A stretch of DNA of 64,000 nucleotides. Origin: Mycteria americana. Taxonomy: Eukaryota > Chordata > Aves > Ciconiiformes > Ciconiidae. The notes under the pieces are model-generated. The model saw only the letters and a list, made by a program, of their open reading frames with translations, had not been told where the DNA came from and ran no database searches. Position numbers and translations under genes: made by a program. The stretch spans positions 46,611,501 through 46,675,500 of the forward strand of contig NC_134370.1 in assembly GCF_035582795.1 (NCBI RefSeq), read 5' to 3'. This document shows, in pieces, positions 10,346-20,823 of this stretch (within the stretch, counting starts at the first letter, position 1; every line of letters begins with the position of its first letter).

Positions 10346-10854
10346 TGTGTCCCAGCACAGCTTCCACTGCAAATCCCCGAGGGAGCCTTTACTCCTAATC
10401 CTGGTATTTACTTCCCGTCCATCTCCAGACCTTACCCCATAACCCTGGAATCTTCTCACCAGTGCTGGCACCCTCACTGTCATCTCCTGGTAGCCCACTT
10501 GTGGGCCTGGGAGGCTCAGCTGTGAGAGCCCCTGGCTGGTAGGGTGGGGACCAGGCCTCCTTTCACCAAGCCCCTGCTCAGATGAAAGCATACCTGTTTG
10601 GTGGATACATGGTTGGAGTGGGTCATCTCAAAAGCTCCTTTCCAAGACAAGCTCATTCATGAAAGCTGATGGGAAGGATCGTTGCCCTTCCCTTGCCACT
10701 GCAGGGGCCACATCTGGATTGGTGTGCCCATTTTGGTTTGATGCAAGCTGAAGGTTCCTGGCCAACACCTCACACACGCACACACAAACACAGACCCCCA
10801 CAAAAAGAGGAGAGCACAGTCACACAGAAATGGGCTAGGAATAATGTAATGAAA

Positions 10855-11050
10855 AAAACAATCAATCACCTTCATGTTCTTCATTTGTCTGGAGAGGGTT
10901 TCCAGGATGAGTTGCTCCTGCCCCTTCCCAGGGATCGAGGTGAGGCTGAGCAGCCTCTGGTTTCCCAAGTCCTCCTTCATGCCCTTCTGGAAGACAGGAG
11001 TGGCATTGACTTCTTCCAGGCCTCAGGAACCTCTCCCAGTTGCCATCACC
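10855..11050 (-). mobile_element. CR1 LINE remnant (reverse transcriptase N-terminal region)
   Basis: Minus-strand frames show the CR1 reverse-transcriptase signature KEDLGN...SLTSIPGK followed by a degraded EQLILETLSRQMK, then a frame change. It is a short, old fragment of the non-LTR retrotransposon family typical of birds, lying in the centre of palindrome I. Confidence 0.7.
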
Positions 11051-11124
11051 CTTCAAAGACAATCCTCTTCCAGAAGTCCTCCTTGTCTGAGTGCTTGTCA
11101 CGAGTTGTCAGCACAAAGACAGCA

Positions 11125-11545
11125 TGGGTATCTGCAGGTGAGCTCCCTGCTACCTGAGTACCTGAGTGGCCAGAAGCTAGAACATGGCTTAGATGTTGAC
11201 TGTGAGGTCGCATCTGGCTCCGCAGGCCATGTGCAGGAACATGGCTTGCGCTAGGTGCTTGTGTTCCTGGTAAGCAGCAGCGTGCACATTTTGGGCTATG
11301 TGCTGGTGAGTTCCCTTCTACCTCATTGCTTGCTAGGCCAGCAGCAGGCGTGTGGTTTGCATTTTGATTTTAAGGTCACTTCTGTCTCTGCAGGTGATGG
11401 GCCAGAGTAGGCTCAGGGCAGCCCTAGGTGCTTGTGAAGTTGCTTGTGCCTCAATACTTGGTAGGAAAGAAGGAGGCACATGGCTTGGATGCTGATTGCA
11501 AGGTCACTGGTACCTGAGTAGCAGATGGGCCAGTGAGAGGAAAGT
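11125..11545 (+). repeat. Degenerate tandem repeat at the centre of palindrome I
   Basis: Three loose units share, in order, a CATGGCTT-like motif, a GAT-TTGA-TGT-like motif and AAGGTCACTTCTG or AGGTCGCATCTG (at about 11206, 11372 and 11501). The motif AGGTGCTTGTG recurs at about 11253 and 11427. The unit spacing is uneven (about 166 and 129 bp), so this is an old minisatellite-like array. Confidence 0.45.
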
Positions 11546-11599
11546 TCCAGGCAAGTGAAGAACTGCAGCCTCCCAACGGCGACAGGAGGTCGTGTAAGG

Positions 11600-13084
11600 A
11601 TGGAGCCAGACTCTCCGGAGAGGTGCACTGCGAGAGGGCAAGATCAAAGCTAACAAGTTGCAACAAGGGAAATGCCAGCTGTCTGTGTGGGAAAAGAAGT
11701 GACAGGGGGCATGGTGCAGCCCTGGAAGAGCTGCCCAAGAGACAGTGACCTCTCCGACAGAGGCAGTGTTCAGAAGTCGATGAAGGCCCAGAGCTTCCTG
11801 AGGTGTATGGGAAGTTTAGTCTGCTTGGAGCCCGAAGTCGTCCCAGAGAACATCCAGAGGTCCCTTCTAACCTTCATTATTCTGGGGTGCACTGAGTCTC
11901 ATGGGCCCTTGATCAGCCACTGAAAGGCAATGCCTTGGAAGGCAGCAGCAGCATGAGATTCCATAGAAGCAGCAGTTGTTTCAGAAATGGTGCTACAATG
12001 TGTGGAAATGCCCTTGAAGAAAGCAGCCCTGTGGGAGGAATGAGGCTGTGAGCTCTGTTATCCCCGACACGCCTGAGGCTGGGGCACCGTGTCCACTGAA
12101 GTCCACAGCACAATGACTCATGTTTGCCGGGAGTTCAGGGTTTTTCCCAACTCTGCCACATCACAATGACTCCCAGGTGCTCTGGGACACTGATCCGATG
12201 TCCATTTGTAGTTTGAAATGCATGGAATGGGCCACCCCATCCCTGACCCAGGAAAAAGAGCTGCGAGCTTTTGGCTCCCTGCCCTGCGCCTCTTCTCAAA
12301 AGGAGGCCATCCAGGCCTTTGGCCTTTGAGATGCCCTTGCTGAGCAAAACAGAGCCACTTGGGGGTGGGTCTCTTTCAGGGAAGGAGGCAGGCATCTCTT
12401 TGATCACCCTCCTATGCCTTGATTTGCTTCTTTCCAACAGGTTCGCCACTTCCCAAGCTGAGCCCAGACCCCTGGTTGGAAGAAGCATGAGGGCCTGGTC
12501 AAGTAGTTCAGGGACATGGCTATGGAGATCCCATGGAGAAGTCACTTGAAAGAGACCAGCCTTGGAGAAGTCACTTGAAAGAGACCTGCCTGACTCTCTG
12601 GTCTGCTCTTCATCGTTATGAATCTGCCTATGAATCTGCCTATGAATCTCCCTGGGCTTGTGGGCATTACAAACAGGCTGTGGCAGAGCCTGATGGGCGT
12701 ATGCAAGGTCTTTGTGGCTGTCACTCCTGCCCGCAAGGGGCTTCCCTACAGCCCACAATGATCCTTCTTTGACATTGAGCTTTGCCACATCCCTGGAGAG
12801 CTGCGTCTCTTCTCCCACGTGTGATTGTGCAGTCTTGACCGTCTACCTGAACTTACTCCACAGTCTCCCAATGACCCGCGGGGAGAAATGTCTGCCAGGG
12901 TTAGCCTGAGTGCCTGCACTGAAAGCACCTGAGAGCTAACGCGAGGTGTCCCCCATAGCTGAATTTCACCGTGACTGGTGGCCACACTTACCATGAAGGG
13001 GGAAATGGGACAATGGCAATCTGTATGACGCAAACCCACTTAAAAACTCATTCTACACTAGCCCGAGACCTCTGAGTTAATTGG
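11600..13084. other. Diverged inner part of palindrome I, right side
   Basis: This is the mirror of 9118-10345 with clear drift and small indels. A short tandem duplication (three units of TATGAATCTGCC type) is at about 12616-12650, and a repeated GAGAAGTCACTTGAAAGAGACC is at about 12535-12590. No gene is supported. Confidence 0.65.
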
Positions 13085-13272
13085 CTTATGAAGCTGGGAC
13101 ACTGATGAATTGTTTCGACGTTCGGTAGTATGAAAAGGGAGTATAACTTCATTTCAGATGAAAGAGGCAAGGGCTTAATCACCAGCAAGGCCCTGGCAAG
13201 CGACAGCTGCTAGGTGTTCAGATGCTTCATGAGCAAGGAATGTTTGTGGCCCTGCGGGGCTCTGGGACACAG

Positions 13273-13280
13273 CATAAAAG
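13273..13280 (+). promoter_or_regulatory. TATA box of right keratin gene
   Basis: CATAAAAG lies ~60 nt upstream of the exon 1 splice donor, at the place expected for avian beta-keratin promoters. Identity with the left promoter extends upstream to 13085. Confidence 0.75.
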
Positions 13281-13301
13281 CCTGCACTGCTCCAGGCTCT
13301 G

Positions 13302-13339
13302 CATCCTCCTCTCTTGCCTCCCTTTCCTCGAGGAACAAG
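13302..13339 (+). other. Non-coding exon 1 of right keratin gene
   Basis: The leader ends GAGGAACAAG before the donor GTAAGC at 13340. The 5' limit is inferred from the TATA box position. Confidence 0.7.
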
Positions 13340-13881
13340 GTAAGCCTGAGTCTGCTCCCTCTGTCCCTGTGGGCTGAACTGCTGTCATGGTGGGCTCCTC
13401 AGGTTGAAACTTGGGCTGCCTCGGCTTGGCCCTGCAATAGAACTGTCGAAGGGCTGTCACCTCTTTCCCTTTTGACGGTGGTGGCCGGGGAGAGCTGGGA
13501 AGAGGGGGGTTCTTTCAAGCAGAAGGGGATCAGTGGGGCTCAGCTGCAGGGAGGTCTGCCCACCAGAATGTCTGCCTTAGGCAGATGCTCTCCAACCAAA
13601 TGGCCAAGCGCACCCAGTGCCTTCTGCAGTGCAGCAATGTTTGTTCTAGGGATGGGGTATGATCAGTCTTTCCACGAGTGCTTTAAACCCAGCGTGCCTG
13701 GGTCCTATCCCAAAAGTGGTTCAGCCTTCCTGTGCCGTGCCACTCAGAGGGCCCAATGAGGGCCGTGGGAGCTGTAGGCACCGTGTGTGTTTTTAAAACA
13801 AAGACTGTCCACGGAGAGAGCTGAGGAAAAGAAAGACAGATGATATTGAGGTTCGTGCTCCCTGCCTGCTCTGTCTTTCAG
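13340..13881 (+). other. Intron of right keratin gene
   Basis: The intron of 542 bp runs from GTAAGC to TGTCTTTCAG and has the same length as in the left copy. The 181-codon open frame over this interval is not coding, because it crosses the TATA box, the exon 1 donor and the intron. Confidence 0.82.
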
Positions 13882-13902
13882 CTTTGCCTCCCTCACCGAG
13901 AG

Positions 13903-14220
13903 ATGTCTTGCTTCACACCCTGTCTCCCACGCCCCTGCGGCACTTCTGCCCCAACCCCGCTTGCAAGCAGCTGCAGTGAGCCCTGTGTCGCCCGCTGTGC
14001 TGACTCAACGGTGTTCATCGAGGCCTCCCCGGTGGTGGTGACCCTGCCGGGCCCCATCCTCACCTCTTTCCCTCAGAGCACAGCCGTGGGATCCTCTCTG
14101 TCAGCTGCTGTTGGGAGCTCCCTCAGTGCCGGCGGGGTTCCCATCTCTTCTGGGGGCTCCCTTGGTCTGGGGGGGTCAGGGCTGTGTCTGCCTCCCCCCC
14201 GCTGCAGTCTGAACTGCTGA
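13903..14220 (+). CDS. Feather-type beta-keratin (corneous beta protein), right copy
   Basis: This is the second copy of the 105-residue beta-keratin, identical in protein sequence to the left copy and in divergent orientation to it (the two promoters face each other across ~4.4 kb). It has the Cys-rich head, the conserved core at residues 35-58 with the [11 protein letters not shown] signature, and the Ser/Gly segment [22 protein letters not shown] known from feather keratins. The tail ends in three cysteines, giving nine in all, and there is no tyrosine. Exon 2 starts at 13882 with a 21 nt 5' UTR segment. Splice sites, TATA box and polyadenylation signal are all present, so it looks functional. 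Assignment to the feather keratin family is secure. The subfamily (feather, feather-like, keratinocyte) is not. Confidence 0.92.
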   Translation: MSCFTPCLPRPCGTSAPTPLASSCSEPCVARCADSTVFIEASPVVVTLPGPILTSFPQSTAVGSSLSAAVGSSLSAGGVPISSGGSLGLGGSGLCLPPPRCSLNC

Positions 14221-14644
14221 AGCCGGCGGATCATCCCCTTTGGAGCGGGACGGAACACGGGGACCCTGCAGCAGCAGGAGCATGCCCACGCCTTGCAGAT
14301 GGGCTGGCTGACCTCTTCCACCTGGCAGGAGGGACCCATGCCCACTGCTCCTGGCTGCAGGGCAGGCCTCGCCCTGCCTCCTCTGGCTCTGCTTTGCTCT
14401 GAGCTCCTTGAGAAAGGGCTCATTCTCTTCTGCTTTGCTGAATCTCCTGCTGATGGGGGGAGGGTGCTGCAGTTAGGGACTGCTCTTGGTGGGCTGGGAT
14501 TGCCAGCAGGTAGAGCAGAATGGGGAAAGGCAAGCGCTTTGTGTAGAGCTTGTCCTTGGGAAATGAGCCATTCTCTGTGCCTCCCTGAACCCTGCAGACG
14601 TGTTTCTTGGTCTCTGTTCTGTGCCACTGCATTTGCTCCTTCTC

Positions 14645-14650
14645 ATTAAA
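14645..14650 (+). terminator. Probable keratin polyadenylation signal (ATTAAA), right copy
   Basis: ATTAAA lies ~425 nt after the stop codon, followed by a GT-rich stretch (GTGGTGGTTTGTTC) near 14677, as expected downstream of a cleavage site. Near-identity with the left arm continues only ~150 bp further, to about 14798. Confidence 0.6.
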
Positions 14651-14798
14651 GACTTTGTGCAGCATAGCTGGAGACTCGTGGTGGTTTGTTCTCCTCCTCT
14701 GTCAGTTACCCCCCCTGCTCTGCAAGGAAGAGCGCTGTCTTCTGTCGTGAGCTTTCCACCAGTTGTGGATAGAGCTCCCTGAACTGATACCAGAGCAC

Positions 14799-15929
14799 CA
14801 GAAAGCCTCAGGGACATTGAGCATGAGTCCCTAACCGCGTCATCACGGACCTGTGGTACCAGTTGCCCAATTGTTCATTGCGAATATTAGTACAGATATT
14901 TGAGTTAACTTTTCAGACCTCAATTGTTGTTCACAAACTTCATATGAAAAACAGTTATGGCACTTCTCTCTTTCATTGGTGTTTTGGGGATAAACTCCAG
15001 GGGATGGCTATAGAGAGGAAAGGAGCAAAGCACTGCTTTTTGTGTCTGGACGTAGGCAATGTGACTGCAAGATGGGTTTAGGGTGGGCATTTCAGTAAGG
15101 AACGGAGCATATGCAATCACAATCTATGTCTTCGTAACATCACTTACTTATAGCACTGCTGATGACAGGGTGGTAGTCTGTAAATGCTGTACTAACACAG
15201 ACCCCACATACACCCTAATAGCACAGCAAAGAACGTTGTTTGTTTCTTTAAGCAGCCCTGCAATGAGAGACTTGAGAAGCTTCACCCCCTTCAGGTAGAG
15301 AATCTCTTTGTGAGAGGCTCCTTGTCTTTTCCTTGGACCACAGCCTATAAGCTGCAAGAGAAATGAGGGTGTCTCAGTTCCCACTTACCAGGAACATCTT
15401 CAAAACCAGTGCCAGTAAACTTCAGGGTGTCTGTGCAATGCCGGAGCCTGGACAGGGCAGGTCAGTGTCTCCAGGGTGACTTCAGATCAGACAGACAGGC
15501 CTTTGAACCATTACATATAGAACAGGCTTCCTCCCACCACACTCCAAAATTGCATAGCTGGCCTCATGAAGCCCAGTCTGTCCCTTGACCACCACCTAGG
15601 CATTCTCAATCTTCCCTTGTACACTTCATGCTGCCACAGCAGCATGCTTTTCTTGCCAGGTGCAAGCATTCTGCAGCAGCAGCAGGTGCAGCTCTGTGCC
15701 AGGCCAAAAAAGCCTCTCTCCTGGCACCTGGTACCAGCACTGCAGTGAAGAGCCCAGCCTGGAGCCCTCCCAGCAGGCAGAAAGCACTGGTCTCAGTTGG
15801 TCTCAAGGCTGCGGAGAGGTGAAGGGGGCAGCTTGAACCCTCAGGGGAAAGCTGGGTGCTATTTGAGCACGAGAGGCTACCTGCAGAAGATATAAGGCAC
15901 CCTGGAGCCAGGCTGAAGAGGCGTTTGGC
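14799..15929. other. Diverged arm segment, right side
   Basis: Bases ~14800-14930 have no match in the left arm. Bases ~14930-15725 are a drifted mirror of 5447-6240. Beyond 15726 identity with the left arm is high again. No gene is supported. Confidence 0.6.
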
Positions 15930-16001
15930 AGCATTGGCCAGAATTAAAAACCGCGTCAACTGCTTGGAAGGCAGCTCTGCTCACCACCGTACCTGCAATG
16001 C
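15930..16001 (-). pseudogene. tRNA-Gly (TCC) relic, right arm
   Basis: This is the mirror of 5172-5243, with the same lost T arm and intact anticodon arm. It differs from the left copy by a few substitutions in the ruined T-arm region, where the two arms are slightly less alike than elsewhere in the outer tract. Confidence 0.72.
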
Positions 16002-17049
16002 ACCTGTGGGCAGTGCTGCCGTCTGCTCCTCCGGACCAGAGCCTGGCCTTTCTCCTGCTCCTCCACTTCACAGGCTGGCCGGCCTCCTCCTTCCAGCCCC
16101 CCGCGCACGCACACACTTCCTCAAGCCGCTCCTCCTGCTCACCCCTCAACCGTGACCACCTCCCACCCTTGTTCTGCATGCAGGCAGGCACTGCCACGTG
16201 TACCACCTCCACACCGACTCATGAACGACACTTTCCTGCTCCAGAGCCAAAGGGGAATCGCAGCTACTTTCATCTGGTGATGGAAATTATCGCTTTTGCA
16301 GGTCGTTTGGTATTTTGGTGCATGCTCAGGCATTGGACAATGCCTGCCAGAGCTGGCAAAAAGATCTAGACATACCTATTCCACCAAAACAAACTCTCTC
16401 CTGTCTCCCTCAAAGTCATCCACACCTCTCATTTATTCTCCCTTTGCCCCTCACACTTCTCCTCAGCCAGGCTCTTTCTCTCCCACTTGCCCTTTCTCTC
16501 CCACTCTCGCAAACCATTCCCTCTACACACCAACAACCTGCATGGCAGTCGTGGTCTTTGTTCAAGGGTTGACACCACCCTATGTCCCCAAGAGGCTGGA
16601 GGTGCCTCCTGGAGGTCACCATCTTCCCTGCAGCAGTGTCCCCACCCTACTGCTCACAGCAGGCTTGGAGACCCCCTCAGATAAATTTGAGAAGCCAAGT
16701 GGGGTCTAATAGCCTACCCCACAACCACCACCAGCCCTGGTTGTCTCTGCACAGCTGCCTTCCCTTCTTCCCTGGAAGCAGATGAGATAGATACCATCAG
16801 GGCAGTGAAAGCATCCCCCCGTGGCAGGATATCCCAGATGCCCAGCTGAGCGTAAAGCCCTGGGAGCTGCGGCTGTAGCCCCTGGGGTTACGCCTCTCAA
16901 GGCCTCTGGAAGCCTGTGCCAGGTGCCTGTTATGCTCAGTGCAGGTCCCAACTGCAGGGCTTCGAGTGGAGCATTGCCCTGAAACTCCCAGGGAGCCAGG
17001 TATCACTGCACAGGGCATGTGATCAGCAGGGCAGAGAGGGCTGGAGCAG
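16002..17049. other. Unassigned right-arm sequence between tRNA relics
   Basis: This is the mirror of 4124-5171 with very few differences. No coding or RNA gene is recognised. Confidence 0.55.
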
Positions 17050-17131
17050 GTAGTTGTGGCCAAGTGGTGAAGGCGATGGACTAGAAATCCATTGGGGTTT
17101 CCCCGCGCAAGTTTGAATCCCGCCAACTAGG
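17050..17131 (+). pseudogene. tRNA-Ser (AGA) relic, right arm
   Basis: This is the mirror of the left-arm copy and identical to it by eye, with the same unpaired acceptor end and weakened T stem. The decay therefore predates the arm duplication or was shared by conversion. Length and variable arm match vertebrate tRNA-Ser. Confidence 0.85.
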
Positions 17132-17436
17132 GGGCGCAGTCCCCTTTTGGGCTCCCTGCAATGGACCACGCTGCAGCCATGGGCCTCCAGCTACCTGCAC
17201 AGGGCACCCCGTTGCCCACCACACTTGTTCTTGCCTCCCCCCAGAAACGCCTGCATGGATGGGAATTTCTTCTCCCCATTTACAAGGTGGGCAAGTCAGG
17301 TGAAGAGAAAGGGCCAGTAAGAAGTCCACTTTTGTTGGTTGTTGAGCAGAACTCAAGCAGCTGACCTCATCACATATCCCAAGCAGCACAGCCCCACCAC
17401 ATCAGCTGTCTTCCCCACACCTGACACTACAGCTGC

Positions 17437-18560
17437 TGTGGTGAGTTGACCTTGACTGGCCTCCAGGTGCCCACCAAGCTGCTCTATCACTCCTCCTCGT
17501 CAACTGGACAGGGGGTGAGAAAATATAACGAAAGGTGCATGAGTTGAGATAAGGGCAGGGAGATCATTCACCAGTTACCATCATGGGCAAAACAGACTCA
17601 ACTTGGGGAAATGAATTCAATTTATTACCAATCAAATCAGAGTAGAACAATGAGAAATAGAAACAAATCTTGAAACACCTTGCCCCCACCCCTCCCTTCT
17701 TCCCAGGCTCAACTTCACTTCTGATTTCTCTGCCTCCTCCCCCCGAGCAGCACAGAGCATGGGGAATGGGGGTTGTGGTCAGTTCATCACACGTTGTCTC
17801 TGCTGCTCCTTCCTCCTCGCTTTCTTCCCCTGCTCCAGCATGGGGTCCCACCCACAGGAGACAGTCCTCCATGAACTTCTCCAATGCAGGTCCTTCCCAC
17901 GGGCTGCAGTTCTTCACAAACTCCTCCAGCATGGGTCCTTTCCATGGGGGTGCAGTCCTTCAGGAACGGAGTGCTCCAGCGTGGGTCCCCCACAGGCTCA
18001 CAAGTCCTGCCAGAAAACCTGCTCCAGAGTGGGCTCCTCTCTCCACGGGGTCACAGGTCCTGCCAAGAGCCTCCTCCATCACGGGCTCTCCACGGGGTCA
18101 CAGCCTCCTTTGGGCACATCCACCTGCTGCGGCGTCGGGTCCTCCACGGGCTGCAAGTGGACATCTGCTCCACCGTGGACCTCCATGGGCTGCAGGGGGA
18201 CAGCCTGCTTCACCATGGTGTTCACCGCGGGCTGCAGGGGAACCTGCTCTGGTGCCTGGAGCACCTCCTGCCCCTCCTTCTTCACTGACCTTGGTGCCCG
18301 CAGAGTTGTTTCTCTCACACATTCTCACTCCTCTCTTGCAGCTGCTGTTGCACAGCAGTTTTTCCCCCCCTTCTTAAATATGTTATCACAGAGGCGCTAC
18401 CACCATCACTGATTGGCTCAGCTTTGGCCAGTGGCGGGTTGGTCTTGGAGCTGGCTGGCATTGGCTCTATTGTACATGGGGGAATCTTCTGGCATCTTCT
18501 CACAGAAGCCAACCCTGCAGCCCCCCTACTACCAAAACTTTGCCATGCAAACTCAATACA
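17437..18560 (-). mobile_element. Solo LTR, mirror copy in right arm
   Basis: This is the mirror of 2612-3736, with the same termini and the same flanking 5-mers in reverse complement. It shares its insertion site with the left-arm copy, so both descend from one insertion into the ancestral arm. No internal region is attached. Confidence 0.82.
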
Positions 18561-18905
18561 GCTACTAATCTCCAAACAGAGTCTGCACAACGTGGCCCTC
18601 ATTGCTAACGAAGGAGGGATAACGCCTCATGGATTTGAGATCTTGCCTGGGGTCCTGGCGGTATTCGGCCTGAGCCGTCCCCAGCCCTTGCACACATGGA
18701 CAACCTTTCCCAGGGGAGTTTCCCAAATTTAGCTTAAGGATGAGATGATGAGGGGAGGGTCTATCCTGTCTCCTCCTCTTCTGGGAAAGATGTGGAAGTG
18801 CAAAAGAGGGAAAGATGTGGAAGTGCAAAAGAGGACATGGTGGTGACTGTGGCATCAGGAGACCATCCCCTGCCATCACAGACCCTGATGGGTTGGCTCT
18901 CTCAC

Positions 18906-20450
18906 CGCGCCCCCTTGAGGTAAGGAGTCTAGTTGAGAGGAGCTTCTTGTGTTTCCCTTGGCCCACAGGCTATAAGTTGCTAGAGAAATGAGGGTGTCTC
19001 AGTTCTCAGTTACCAGGAATATTTTTACACCCAATTCCAGTGAACTTCAGGATGGCTCTGCAATGTTGGAGCCTGGACAAGGTAGGTCAACTGCCCTGCA
19101 CATGGGGTAGGGGCATAGAGTCTCCGAGACATGCAGTCTTGATTGTTAAACAGAAGATTTCAAACCAAGTTACAGTGTGTACCAGAGCCTATTTTCAGGC
19201 CAGAGTGGTGTAGAGGAAACAACACTATGCTCTGAACACAGGCATTGTACATACCAACATCCCCTCTGAAGGGGATGAAACCTCACATTTGACCAGCCAG
19301 CACTGGAGAGATGGAAAAGATGGCGGAGGATGGAGAGCAAACTCACTCCAGTGTTACTTTGAGACATTATATAAAGATCAGGCATCCTCCCACTGTGCCC
19401 CTAAATTGCATACCTGGCTCTGTGAAGCACAGTGTGTGCCTTGGTCTCCACCTAGGCATTCTCAATCTTCATCTTTACCCTGCCACAGCAGCATGCTTTT
19501 CTTTCCAGGTCGAACCAGCAGGTCCAGCTCTGGGTCAGACCAAAAACCCCTCTCCTCTGGCTCCTGTACCAACACCACATTGAGGAGCCCAGCCTGGAGC
19601 CACCTCAGCAAGAAGAATACACTAGTCTCAGCATGGTGTCCTCCACGGCCCCAGGCAGCTTACACTATATCAGCATTTTTCACCAGCACCCTCATCTGGG
19701 ATCCCTGGGAAAGAAACTGGTGAGCACCAGGGATTAAGAGATAGCCTGCACCACAAAAGCAGATGTATCATGGCAGGGAATAGAGGAGCAGAGTAGAGCT
19801 TGCTTCCTGTCACCCAGGGTTTCAGGGATAGCACCCTGCCTCTGTGCTGTTCTCATCACACCATTCCAGGTTGCACAACGGACCTTAAAAGATGTGGGGC
19901 TGTTCTTGTGGGACTCAGCAGCAGGGCTGACGCTTTCCCCCTTACAGGCCTGGGAGCAAGCAGAGATGCCTGGGTTGGGGACATGGAGGTGTTGCCAGAG
20001 ACTGTGTGGAGCCAGTGTTGCTGTGGGCACTGGGAGGAGCAGGGCAGAGGTCTGTGCCTGTGAGCAATGTTTTGACAGTGAGGAGCAAAGCTCCCTGCCA
20101 AGCAGCTGCTCTGTGCTTGCTTCCTTACTGCTGCGAGTTGAAATTGCTGGGGGAAGCTGGGTGGGCAGTTTTAGAGCAGGAGAGGCAAGGCACCATGGAG
20201 CCCAGCAAAAGAAAATTTCCTTTCTGTTGCCGGGGAATCAAACCTGGGTCAATTGCTTGGAAGTCAGCTATGCTCACTACTATACCACCAACGCACCTGC
20301 GTGAAGTGCTGCCTCCTGCGCCTCCACCTCACAGAATATCTGGCCTCCTCCTCCCAGCCCTCTGCACACACACATGATCTCAAGGTGCTAGGCTGTGTGT
20401 GTGCTTCTCTGTGTGTGAGATGTTGGCTAGGGAATCTCAAGCTGCACTAG
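18906..20450 (+). repeat. Third, diverged partial copy of palindrome I arm sequence
   Basis: Beginning where the right arm's identity stops, this segment repeats ~15290-16010 in direct orientation at moderate similarity. Shared stretches include AGAGAAATGAGGGTGTCTCAGTTC and TGGAGCCTGGACAAGG-like sequence. The segment also has the promoter-distal CAGCAGCATGCTTTTCTT region and a tRNA-Gly relic at the equivalent place. No gene is supported inside it. Confidence 0.7.
20223..20294 (-). pseudogene. tRNA-Gly (TCC) relic in the third copy
   Basis: The reverse complement starts GCGTTGGTGGTATAGTAG, keeps most of the A box and the anticodon arm with TCC in CTTCCAAG, and has a T arm GGTTTGATTCC. The T loop carries a C to T change, and the 3' acceptor strand (GCAACAG) no longer pairs fully with GCGTTGG. 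It is the best preserved of three related glycine tRNA copies in the window, but still looks inactive. Confidence 0.8.
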
Positions 20451-20823
20451 CCACTAACTAGGGGAGATCAGCAGCAGGGACTGCCCAGGGTTGGAGCAGG
20501 ACACTGGTGTGGAATAACTGCTGGAGGTGACTTAGAAATTAAAACTTTTCACACACATATTCACACTTTTAGGTAAGGCACAGCATTGAAGATGCTTCCT
20601 GGGTGGAGCGCAGCTGACATGCAAGGAAATCCATTCCACGGAATTCCCTAGGCCTGCAACCTTAGATGTTGGTAACACCAGGGGAACTTGGTGTGCTGAC
20701 TCTAAGAGGTACTGCTCAGAGGGTGGGGTGGTGTGGAGACACTGCAGCCAGGCTCTGCGATTATATGGGAACATAAACTATAGAACTGATAAGCTGCATA
20801 TTTGCTATCCTGGGCCAACAGCC
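20451..20823. other. Unassigned intergenic DNA
   Basis: No gene, tRNA or recognisable repeat is seen in this interval. Confidence 0.5.

Larger units (their letters stand above)
10346..11599. other. Centre of palindrome I
   Basis: This is the unpaired centre between the two arms. It holds a CR1 remnant and a degenerate tandem repeat (listed separately), plus a CA-rich patch near 10775-10800. A short segment near 10750-10800 resembles the reverse complement of sequence near 20390-20440 beside the third copy. No gene is supported. Confidence 0.55.
11600..18905 (-). repeat. Palindrome I, right arm
   Basis: This is the mirror of the left arm 2292-10345. It holds the second keratin gene (plus strand), the tRNA-Gly and tRNA-Ser relics and the solo LTR in reverse order. 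Near-identity with the left arm ends abruptly at 13085 (AACTCAGAGG against AACTCAGCGG, with drift beyond), at about 14798, and at the outer end near 18905. A diverged third copy of arm sequence begins immediately after the outer end. Confidence 0.93.

Noticed and set aside
13214-13759. A 181-codon open frame (mirror 8443-8988)
   Set aside because: It runs through the keratin TATA box, exon 1 donor and intron. The splice structure of the keratin gene explains the region better.
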